Source: UBA2897 sp036733925 | Lineage (GTDB): Bacteria; Bacillota; Negativicutes; Selenomonadales; Selenomonadaceae | Direction of reading: 5' to 3' | Length of the DNA stretch: 64,000 nucleotides | NCBI GenBank assembly: GCA_036733925.1 | Contig: DAIMZO010000006.1 | Span: forward strand, 1 to 64,000 | Shown: piece after piece, positions 7,007 through 13,677 of the stretch | How positions within the stretch are numbered: position 1 is the first letter of the stretch | Layout: every line of letters begins with the position of its first letter | Program-made: the position numbers and the translations under genes | Notes under the pieces: model-generated | The model's input: the letters and a program-made list of their open reading frames with translations, nothing else | Told to the model about the DNA's origin: nothing | Database searches by the model: none

Positions 7007-7609
7007 ATGGCAAAACAGATGGTCTATACAATCAGCCGTCAGTATGGGGCTGGCGGCCGTGAACTCGCAGCAATCCTCGCGAAGAAGCTCGGCGTGAAGC
7101 TCTACGACCGGCAGATCGTCCACATCGCGGCCGCAAAGCTCGGCATCAACGATCTCACGGAGGACGAGCTGCTCTCGATGGAGCGCACGGTGAAACCGCT
7201 CTCGATGACGTTCATGCCGTTCCATTCGTTCGGCACGCACATGGGGCCGTCGACGCAGGAGATGTTCCTGCAGGAGTCGGCGGCGGTCCGCAAGCTCGCA
7301 CAGGACGGCCCGTGCGTCATCCTCGGCCGCTGCGCGGATTACGCACTGCGCAACATGGACAATCATTTCGATATCTTCGTCTGCGCGGATGACGATTACC
7401 GCGAGGCGCGCGGCCAGTCGGTCTACGGCGGCAAGACGTTGAAGGATCTCGACAAAGAGGATAAGAAGCGCGCACGCTACTATAACTACTACACCGGTCA
7501 GGACTGGGGCAACGGCGCGCATTACGACCTCGTCGTCAATGCGGCAAAGGCTCCGCTCGACAAGATTGCAGATGCAATCCTCGCCTATGCGGAAGTCACA
7601 AAGGCATAA
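7007..7609 (+). CDS. Cytidylate kinase-like family protein
   Basis: 200 residues, P-loop NMP-kinase-like family (Cytidylate_kin2). The N-terminal loop reads SRQYGAGGRELA, where the usual GxxGxGK lysine is replaced, as is typical of this family. A second conserved block is VILGRCADYALR. The start at 7007 follows GGAGGG; an in-frame TTG at 6971 is less likely. It lies 62 bp after the GPH transporter on the same strand, with no terminator between them, so it is probably co-transcribed with it. The in vivo substrate is unknown for this family; a nucleoside or small-molecule kinase is a guess. Confidence 0.85.
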   Translation: MAKQMVYTISRQYGAGGRELAAILAKKLGVKLYDRQIVHIAAAKLGINDLTEDELLSMERTVKPLSMTFMPFHSFGTHMGPSTQEMFLQESAAVRKLAQDGPCVILGRCADYALRNMDNHFDIFVCADDDYREARGQSVYGGKTLKDLDKEDKKRARYYNYYTGQDWGNGAHYDLVVNAAKAPLDKIADAILAYAEVTKA

Positions 7610-7630
7610 AACGGCATAACAGAAACAGAG

Positions 7631-7661
7631 GGGCGGCTCGCTTTTGGCGGGCCGCCCTTTT
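7631..7661 (+). terminator. Intrinsic terminator after the kinase-like gene
   Basis: Arms at 7631-7641 and 7647-7657 (GGGCGGC / GCCGCCC outer stem) followed by TTTT. The T run overlaps the -35 of the next promoter. Confidence 0.85.
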
Positions 7662-7688
7662 GACATCCTCTGCGATTTTTGCTATAGT
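7660..7688 (+). promoter_or_regulatory. Promoter of the iscR-iscS operon
   Basis: TTGACA (7660-7665), 17-bp spacer, TATAGT (7683-7688). The consensus -35 is built into the tail of the preceding terminator. Confidence 0.85.
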
Positions 7689-7698
7689 AAAAACCAGA

Positions 7699-7721
7699 AT
7701 TATGACTATTTTACTCGGAAT
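7699..7721 (+). promoter_or_regulatory. IscR-type (Rrf2) operator
   Basis: The segment centred on TGACTATTTTACTCGG resembles the IscR type 1 / Rrf2 family operator (ATA-n-TTGACTA...ACTC-rich motif) and lies just after the -10. It fits negative autoregulation by the regulator encoded 20 bp downstream. Assigned by motif memory. Confidence 0.6.
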
Positions 7722-7741
7722 TCCAAAACGGGGGATTTTCC

Positions 7742-8317
7742 ATGAAACTATCGACGAAGAGCCGCTACAGCGTGACGGCGCTTTATGAACTGGCCCTGCA
7801 CTATGGGGAGGGTGCTGTGCCGCTCAAGGAGGTTTCCGAGGCGCAGGGGATTTCGGAAAACTATCTGGAGCAGCTCATGAGCACGCTACGGAAAAAGGGC
7901 CTCGTGCAGAGCGTGCGCGGGGCGCAGGGCGGCTATATGCTCGCGAAATCGCCATGCGCGATCAGCATCGGCGAGATTATCACGGCCATCGAGGGGCCGA
8001 TTGCGCTCGTCGACTGCCTGCTCGCGGACGCGGGTGCGAAGGATCAGGCGTGCACGCGCGCGGGAGCCTGCGTCACGCGCAATGTCTGGGGCAAGGTCGG
8101 CGACAGCATCCGGCAGGTGCTCAACAGCATCACGCTGAAAGACCTCTGCGACGATAACGGGACGGATGAGAACGGATACTGGGCGCATGGCGAGGGCTGC
8201 GGCGCGGAGTTGCGCAAGGTGAAAAGCACCGGCCGGAAAAAGGGCGCAGCGCGCATCGCGCGTACGGACAGAGCAGCCGGAACAGATGGAAAAGATGGAA
8301 AGGAAAAGGCGATATGA
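7742..8317 (+). CDS. IscR-like Rrf2-family transcriptional regulator
   Basis: 191 residues. The winged-helix domain (residues 1-80) starts MKLSTKSRYSVTALYELA, characteristic of Rrf2/IscR. Three cysteines in VDCLL...ACTRAGAC (about 92-108) sit where IscR binds its Fe-S cluster. A basic Lys/Arg-rich tail of about 45 residues is extra. The stop overlaps the start of the cysteine desulfurase gene (ATGA), so the two are translationally coupled. Likely an Fe-S status or cysteine-responsive repressor of its own operon. CymR-like function is possible but less likely given the cysteines. Confidence 0.9.
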   Translation: MKLSTKSRYSVTALYELALHYGEGAVPLKEVSEAQGISENYLEQLMSTLRKKGLVQSVRGAQGGYMLAKSPCAISIGEIITAIEGPIALVDCLLADAGAKDQACTRAGACVTRNVWGKVGDSIRQVLNSITLKDLCDDNGTDENGYWAHGEGCGAELRKVKSTGRKKGAARIARTDRAAGTDGKDGKEKAI

Positions 8318-9453
8318 GGACGTATCTCGACTATGCGGCGACCACCCCCGTCGACGCGCGCGTTTTCGAAGCCATGCATCCCTATCTTTCGGATGTTTTC
8401 GGCAATCCTTCAGCACTTTATCAGGAGGGGCAGCGGGCGCGCTGCGCCGTCCGGCATGCGCGCGAGCAGGTGGCGGCCCTGCTGCACGCTGAGACGGAGG
8501 AGATTTTCTTCACTTCCGGCGGCAGCGAGAGCGACAACTGGGCGCTGAAGGGCATGGCGTTCGCCCTGCGGCGTGCGGGCAGAGGTGCGCATATCGTGAC
8601 GAGCGCCATCGAGCACCACGCCGTGCTGAACGCAGTGCAGTGGCTCGCGGGCGAGGGCTTCGATGTGACCGTCTTGCCCGTCGACGAGGCGGGCCGCGTC
8701 TCCCCTGAGGCGGTGAAGGACGCCGTGCGCGAGGATACGATCCTCGTCAGCATCATGATGGCGAACAACGAGGTTGGCACGATCGAGCCCATCGCGGAGA
8801 TCGGCGCATTCCTGCGGGAGAAGGGGATTTTCTTCCATACGGATGCGGTGCAGGCGGCCGGCCATATCCCCGTCGATGTGCAGGCGCTGCATGTCGATGC
8901 GCTTTCGCTTTCCGCGCATAAGTTCTACGGGCCGAAAGGGGTCGGGGCGCTCTATCTGCGCCGCGGTTGGGTGCCCGACCCGCTCGTGCACGGCGGCGCG
9001 CAGGAGCGCGATATGCGCGCGGGTACCGAGAATGTGCTGGGGCTCGTGGGCCTCGGCGCGGCAGCAGCGCTCGCGGCCGCAAAAATGGACGCGGAGAGCA
9101 CGCGCCTGGCCACGCTCCGTCAGCATCTTGCAGACGGCATCGCGGAGATCACGGGCAGCTGGGTCAACGGCGATGCAGTGAGCCGTCTGCCGGGCAATCT
9201 CAATTTCGGCATCGAGGGCATCGACCACGAGCCCTTGCTGATCCGGCTCGATATCGACGGCTTTTCTGTCTCCGCGGGTTCTGCCTGCTCCGCGGGCTCG
9301 CTCGAGCCATCCCATGTACTGCTCGCGATGGGGCAGACGAAGGAGCAGGCGGCATCGGCAGTGCGCGTCTCGATGGGACGTTATACGACGCAGGAAGAGG
9401 TGGATAATTTTCTGCGCAGCCTGGATCACGCGGTAAAAGCTATGCGCAAGTAA
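8314..9453 (+). CDS. iscS: Cysteine desulfurase (NifS/IscS family)
   Basis: 379 residues, PLP enzyme converting cysteine to alanine and enzyme-bound persulfide. The PLP lysine is in SLSAHKFYGPKG, and the catalytic cysteine is in the loop SAGSACSAGSLEPSH near residue 326. Start TDYAATTP-like (YLDYAATTPVD) is the classic NifS beginning. It overlaps iscR by four bases. No iscU or nifU scaffold gene follows, so it may supply sulfur for tRNA thiolation or to a scaffold encoded elsewhere (SUF). Confidence 0.96.
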   Translation: MRTYLDYAATTPVDARVFEAMHPYLSDVFGNPSALYQEGQRARCAVRHAREQVAALLHAETEEIFFTSGGSESDNWALKGMAFALRRAGRGAHIVTSAIEHHAVLNAVQWLAGEGFDVTVLPVDEAGRVSPEAVKDAVREDTILVSIMMANNEVGTIEPIAEIGAFLREKGIFFHTDAVQAAGHIPVDVQALHVDALSLSAHKFYGPKGVGALYLRRGWVPDPLVHGGAQERDMRAGTENVLGLVGLGAAAALAAAKMDAESTRLATLRQHLADGIAEITGSWVNGDAVSRLPGNLNFGIEGIDHEPLLIRLDIDGFSVSAGSACSAGSLEPSHVLLAMGQTKEQAASAVRVSMGRYTTQEEVDNFLRSLDHAVKAMRK

Positions 9454-9474
9454 GAGAATAGGAGAGAGCCATTC

Positions 9475-10200
9475 ATGTTCGGAGTAATCGTCAATACCGT
9501 CGCCATCCTTGCCGGTTCGGGTATCGGCCTGCTATTGCGGCGCGGCATCCCGCGCCGGATCAGTGACGCGCTCATGGAGGCGCTGGGTCTCTGCACCATC
9601 CTGATCGGCATCCAGGGCGCGGTGAAGGAGGAGCATATCCTGCTGCTCATCGTCGCGGTCGTCGCAGGCGTTGCCATCGGGGAGGCATTCTGCCTCGAGG
9701 AGCGGGTGAACCGCTTCGCGGAGCGCGTGACGAGCCGGTTCCGCGCGGCGCCGCAGGAGGGCAGCGCCGCAAAGGACCAGAGGGCAGCGGAAGACAGCAG
9801 CGAACGCATCGCAAACGCGTTTGTCACGTCCTGCCTCATCATGAATGTCGGCGCGATGGTCATCGTCGGCTCCCTTGACGCGGGCCTGCGCGGGGATAAC
9901 ACGTTGCTCTATACGAAATCCCTGCTCGATTTCGTGTCCGGCATCATGATGAGTGCCGCAATGGGTGTTGGCGTCATGGGGTCTGCGGCGTTCACGTTCC
10001 TGTTCCAAGGCGCGATTGTCCTGCTCGCGGCGTGGCTCGCCCCGCTGTCCTCCGATACGCTGATTGCGGAGCTCGGGACGACCGGTTCCGTGCTGATCCT
10101 CGCCATCGGCCTCAACATGATTCAGGTCACGAAGTTCCGCGTCATCAACTATCTGCCGAGCCTGCTGGTTGTCCCGGTTCTCATCTGGCTGTTCCTATAG
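9475..10200 (+). CDS. DUF554 family membrane protein
   Basis: 241 residues with about six hydrophobic segments, beginning MFGVIVNTVAILAGSGIGLL, the usual start of DUF554 (YdfK-like) proteins. Family function is unknown; a transport role is assumed by some annotations. A hydrophilic insert of about 30 residues follows the third segment. It starts 21 bp after iscS behind AGGAGA, so it is likely in the same operon and may be linked to cysteine or sulfur supply, though that is only inferred from position. Confidence 0.9.
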   Translation: MFGVIVNTVAILAGSGIGLLLRRGIPRRISDALMEALGLCTILIGIQGAVKEEHILLLIVAVVAGVAIGEAFCLEERVNRFAERVTSRFRAAPQEGSAAKDQRAAEDSSERIANAFVTSCLIMNVGAMVIVGSLDAGLRGDNTLLYTKSLLDFVSGIMMSAAMGVGVMGSAAFTFLFQGAIVLLAAWLAPLSSDTLIAELGTTGSVLILAIGLNMIQVTKFRVINYLPSLLVVPVLIWLFL

Positions 10201-10239
10201 GAGAGCGGGTCGAGTGGAGAGTTATATACGAGAAAGAAA

Positions 10240-10285
10240 ATACGGCTGGAGCGCATAGCGTTTATGCGTCCCAGCCGTATTTTTA
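10240..10285. terminator. Bidirectional terminator between DUF554 and phosphoribosyltransferase genes
   Basis: Arms ATACGGCTGG (10240-10249) and CCAGCCGTAT (10271-10280) with further pairing inside (GCGCATA/TATGCGT-like). T run on the plus strand and A run before it, so it works for the convergent genes on both sides. Confidence 0.9.
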
Positions 10286-10300
10286 TTGCAAACTCCGGTT

Positions 10301-10852
10301 TTACTCTGCGTCAAAGAGCGGCAGCGGCTCGAGGAAGATGATGTCCTTGCGCTTTGCGGCATCGCCCTCGGCGAGGGCGCAGGCCTCGGCAGCGACTTCG
10401 CCGCCCGCCTTTGCGGTGAGTTCCTTGAGCGCAGCCATGGAGCCGCCCGTGCTCACGACATCGTCGAGCAGCAGCACTTTGCTGCCGCGGATCAGCTCGA
10501 TGTCCGGGTCGTTCAGACAGAGCTTCTGCACGCCCTTTGTCGTGATGGAGACATCCTCGACCCAGATCGGGTGTTCCATATAGGCCTTGATGGACTTGCG
10601 CGCGACGACGAACCGCTTCATGCCGAGCTGGCGTGCGAGCTCCGCGGCGAGCGGGATGCCCTTCGTCTCGGCGGTCAGGATGATGTCGACTTCGGACGGA
10701 ATCTTCTTCGCGAGCTCGCGCGCGCAGGCGTCGACGAGTTCGTTGTCCCCGAGCATGATGAAGCCGGCGATCGCGAGATTCTTCGTGACGTTCAAGATTG
10801 GGAGCTCGCGCGTGACGCCAGCCACCTTCAATGTATAATAACGGTTTGCCAT
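10301..10852 (-). CDS. Adenine-phosphoribosyltransferase-like phosphoribosyltransferase
   Basis: 183 residues, type I PRTase fold. The PRPP-binding motif is VLLLDDVVSTGGS (about residues 123-135), with an upstream flexible-loop region and ETKGIPLAAELA. It resembles Apt/Xpt-like proteins. The purine substrate cannot be fixed by sequence; it is one of the Apt paralogues common in Firmicutes. The start at 10852 has AGAGG upstream. An extended open frame continuing far upstream is antisense to ldc and is not coding. Salvages a purine base to its nucleotide using PRPP. Confidence 0.88.
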   Translation of the reverse strand: MANRYYTLKVAGVTRELPILNVTKNLAIAGFIMLGDNELVDACARELAKKIPSEVDIILTAETKGIPLAAELARQLGMKRFVVARKSIKAYMEHPIWVEDVSITTKGVQKLCLNDPDIELIRGSKVLLLDDVVSTGGSMAALKELTAKAGGEVAAEACALAEGDAAKRKDIIFLEPLPLFDAE

Positions 10853-10933
10853 GATGTGTTTCCTCTTTTCTGACCACGCAACGCGCGGGGATTTTTTGAA
10901 CCTACAAAGTATATTATACTCGCTTTTCCCTGT

Positions 10934-10983
10934 TTGACAAATATGAAAAAACGATTGTATTCTTATGCAAAGTAGAGTACAAT
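10934..10983 (+). promoter_or_regulatory. Promoter region of the lysine/ornithine decarboxylase gene
   Basis: TTGACA (10934-10939) is followed at 17-18 bp by a weak -10 (TATTCT, 10958-10963). A better -10, TACAAT, is at 10978-10983. A consensus -35 for the second is lacking, so two overlapping starts are possible. Confidence 0.5.
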
Positions 10984-11014
10984 ATAGCCGTTGACAGACA
11001 AAGCCGTGTTTTCT

Positions 11015-11062
11015 GCGCCGGATAGAAGGAACCGGTGCAAGTCGGGGGGAGAGCTTTCTCCC
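11015..11062 (+). promoter_or_regulatory. Two hairpins in the ldc leader
   Basis: Hairpin A: GCGCCGG (11015-11021) with CCGGTGC (11032-11038). Hairpin B: GGGAGA (11047-11052) with TCTCCC (11057-11062). Hairpin B contains the only strong purine tract in the roughly 100-base leader; the ATG at 11084 has only GGATGGG. Possible post-transcriptional control; no known riboswitch recognised. Confidence 0.4.
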
Positions 11063-11083
11063 AATGAATGGATGGGTTGTGTT

Positions 11084-12277
11084 ATGAAAAGAGAATTCTG
11101 GCTGAGCGCCGCGGAAGCGGATCAGCTGGCCGCGCGGCAGGAGACGCCATTCCTCGTCGCATCGGTGGATCAGATTGAGGAGAACTACCGTTTCCTGCGG
11201 CGGCATCTGCCGCATGCGGGCGTGTACTACGCCATCAAGGCGAATCCGGAACCAGCCGTGCTCCGGCGTATGGCGGCGCTCGGCACGCATTTCGATGTGG
11301 CGTCGGCGGGCGAGATGGAGATGCTCGCCCGCGAGGGTGTCGCGGGTGACCGCATGATTTACGCGAATACGGTAAAAGATTTCCGCGGGCTGCGGATGGC
11401 CCGGAAAATCGGCCTGCACCGCATGACCTTCGACGCGGTGAGCGAGATCGGCAAGATGAGCGAGCATGTGCCGGGTGCCGATGTCCTCGTCCGGATTTGC
11501 GTGAAGAACAACAAGGCGCTCGTCGACCTCAATACGAAGTTCGGCGCGGCGCCGGAGGACGCGCTGCCGCTGCTGCGGCAGGCGCGTGACGCCGGCCTGC
11601 ACCCGGTAGGCATCTGTTTCCATGTCGGCAGCCAGTCGCTTTCGGCGGCGGCATACGAGGAGGCGCTGCTGCTCGCGCGCGCCCTGTTCGAAAAGGCGGA
11701 GAGCGAGGGTATGCATCTGACAGACCTCGATATCGGCGGCGGATTCCCGGTGCCGGATGCCGAGGGCCTCTCGGTCGATGTCGCGGGCATGCTCGCAGCC
11801 ATCGACCGGCAGATCGCGCGGCTGTTCCCGGATACGGCTGTATGGTGCGAGCCGGGCCGTTTCATCCCGGGCACCGCGGCGAACCTGCTGACGACGGTGA
11901 TTGGTGTGCGGCAGCTCCCGAGCGGGACGCGCATGGTGACGCTCGACGACGGCCTCTACGGTGCGCTTTCGGGCATCCTGTTCGATCACTGGCAGTATCC
12001 GATGCATTTCCTGTCGAAGCGCGGCGGCAAGAGTCAGGTCCTGACGACCTTGGTCGGCCCGAGCTGCGACGGCATCGATGTCGTCGCGCGCGATATCCTC
12101 GCGCCGGAGCTCTCGGTCGGCGACCACGTGCTGTTCGGCAACATCGGCGCGTATGCGTCGGTCAGCGAGACGCGGTTCAACGGCTTCTCGATGGCACTGA
12201 CCCTGATCTGGGAGGAACGGGCAGAGGCGCAGCAGACCGCGGACGAACCGGCCATACAGAAGAAACGGTATCGGTAA
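11084..12277 (+). CDS. ldc: Lysine/ornithine decarboxylase (eukaryotic ODC fold)
   Basis: 397 residues, PLP fold-III decarboxylase making cadaverine from lysine and putrescine from ornithine. PLP Lys52 is in YYAIKANP, the PLP phosphate loop is DLDIGGGFPVPD, and the active-site cysteine region is VGPSCDGID. The sequence closely follows, from memory, the bifunctional S. ruminantium LDC/ODC along its length (for example DVLVRICVKNNKALVDLNTK), including the N-terminus used to choose this start. In Selenomonas the product cadaverine is linked to peptidoglycan and anchors the outer membrane. A structured leader precedes it. The neighbouring gene is a convergent class III aminotransferase. Confidence 0.93.
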   Translation: MKREFWLSAAEADQLAARQETPFLVASVDQIEENYRFLRRHLPHAGVYYAIKANPEPAVLRRMAALGTHFDVASAGEMEMLAREGVAGDRMIYANTVKDFRGLRMARKIGLHRMTFDAVSEIGKMSEHVPGADVLVRICVKNNKALVDLNTKFGAAPEDALPLLRQARDAGLHPVGICFHVGSQSLSAAAYEEALLLARALFEKAESEGMHLTDLDIGGGFPVPDAEGLSVDVAGMLAAIDRQIARLFPDTAVWCEPGRFIPGTAANLLTTVIGVRQLPSGTRMVTLDDGLYGALSGILFDHWQYPMHFLSKRGGKSQVLTTLVGPSCDGIDVVARDILAPELSVGDHVLFGNIGAYASVSETRFNGFSMALTLIWEERAEAQQTADEPAIQKKRYR

Positions 12278-12296
12278 GACGATAGAAATAAATAGA

Positions 12297-12338
12297 GGGG
12301 CTGCTGCACGGCATATTGTTCGTGCAACAGCCCCTTTT
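12297..12338. terminator. Bidirectional terminator between ldc and the aminotransferase
   Basis: Fourteen-base arms 12297-12310 and 12321-12334 with a single C/A mismatch, then TTTT. The core GGGGCTG-TGCAC / GTGCAACAGCCCC is nearly the same as in the htpG terminator. Confidence 0.9.
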
Positions 12339-12351
12339 CGTGGTGCAAGCG

Positions 12352-13650
12352 TTAAAGCTGTTTTTCGGTCAGCACATCGTCGAGGGCGTTCAGCACGTCG
12401 TTGACGTTTTCCTCGGTGATGATGAGCGGCGGCTGGAAGGCCATGACGTTGCGGGAGGCGCCGTTCTTGCCGATGATGTAGCCGCAATCCTTCATCGTCT
12501 CGAGGACATCGTCGAGCTTCTGGGCGGCTGGCGAGCCGTCTTTCTCGATGAATTCCGCGCCGTCCATGAGGCCGAGGCCGCGCACATCGCCGATGACGGG
12601 GTGCTTCTTCTGCAATTCGCGCAGGCCGGCGCGGAGCTGCTCACCGCGTGCGAGTGCGTTTTCCTTCAGGTGGTGCTTCTCGATGTATTCGAGGACGGCG
12701 AGGCCCGCCGTGCTCGAGACCGGGTTGCCGCCGAGCGTCGAGGCGCCGGGGCGCGTATAGGTGTCGGCTACCTTCGCGCTCGCGATGAACGCGGAGATCG
12801 GCGCACCGTTGCCGAGCGCCTTGGCGCACGCGAGGATGTCCGGCGTCACACCCCAGTTCTCGATGGCGAACATCTTGCCCGTGCGCGCAAAGCCTGTCTG
12901 CACCTCGTCGGAGATGAACAGAGTGCCATACTGCTCGCAGATTTCCTTGACGCGCTGGAAGTAACCGTCCGGCGGCACGATGATGCCGGCGTTGCCCTGA
13001 ATCGACTCTGCGATGAAGGCGCCAGGGTGGCCGGAGGTCGCGGTCTTGATGATGTCCTCGACCGCGTTCGCGCAGGCGAGGTCACAGGTCTTGCGCTTCT
13101 TGCCGAGCGGGCAGCGGTAGCAGTACGGGTTCGGGGCGAAATGGATGCCGCCGACCGGGCTCGGGTCCGTGCGCCACATCTGCAGGCCTGTGACGCTCAT
13201 GCCGAGCTTCGTGCGGCCGTGCAGGCCCTGCCGCAGCGCGATGATCTCCGGATTCCCCGTGTAGATCTCCGCGAGCAGCAGCGCGCCCTCGGTCGCCTCG
13301 GAACCGGTCGAGCAGAAGAAAGTCTTCTGCAGGTCACCGGGCGTGACCTCCGCGAGCTTTTCCGCGAGGTTCACGAAATTCTCGGTCAGATAGATGTTGC
13401 AGACATGCTGCAAGGTGTTGACCTGCTCCGTGACCTTCGCGTTGATTTCCGAGTTGCAATGCCCGCAGTTGATGACGGAAACGCCGGCGTAGCAGTCAAG
13501 GTACTTGCGCCCCTCGCTGTCCCAGAGGTACTGCATCGAACCCTTGACGAATTCGCGCGGATGCTGATAGAAATGCGCAAGGCACGGCATGATGTATTTT
13601 TTCTTCTTCTCGATGATGGCTTCCGGGCCGATATACTTTTTTCCTGCCAT
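12352..13650 (-). CDS. Class III (AGXT2-like) pyridoxal-phosphate aminotransferase
   Basis: 432 residues, omega-aminotransferase family. The PLP lysine lies in ACAKALGNGAPISAF (about residue 275), the conserved aspartate in FISDEVQTGF, and the glycine-rich STGSEATEGA loop binds phosphate. It resembles alanine-glyoxylate aminotransferase 2 / beta-amino acid and diamine transaminases, including a cysteine cluster YCYRCPLGKKRKTCDLAC. The substrate is not determinable from sequence; facing ldc, a diamine (cadaverine or putrescine) or beta-alanine would be sensible. GGGAGA RBS before the ATG. Confidence 0.88.
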   Translation of the reverse strand: MAGKKYIGPEAIIEKKKKYIMPCLAHFYQHPREFVKGSMQYLWDSEGRKYLDCYAGVSVINCGHCNSEINAKVTEQVNTLQHVCNIYLTENFVNLAEKLAEVTPGDLQKTFFCSTGSEATEGALLLAEIYTGNPEIIALRQGLHGRTKLGMSVTGLQMWRTDPSPVGGIHFAPNPYCYRCPLGKKRKTCDLACANAVEDIIKTATSGHPGAFIAESIQGNAGIIVPPDGYFQRVKEICEQYGTLFISDEVQTGFARTGKMFAIENWGVTPDILACAKALGNGAPISAFIASAKVADTYTRPGASTLGGNPVSSTAGLAVLEYIEKHHLKENALARGEQLRAGLRELQKKHPVIGDVRGLGLMDGAEFIEKDGSPAAQKLDDVLETMKDCGYIIGKNGASRNVMAFQPPLIITEENVNDVLNALDDVLTEKQL

Positions 13651-13677
13651 GAAAAAATCTCCCTAACTCTCTAACTC

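Noticed and set aside
10853..12487. Upstream extension of the phosphoribosyltransferase frame
   Set aside because: The PRTase starts at 10852 with an RBS and family N-terminus; the rest is antisense to ldc.
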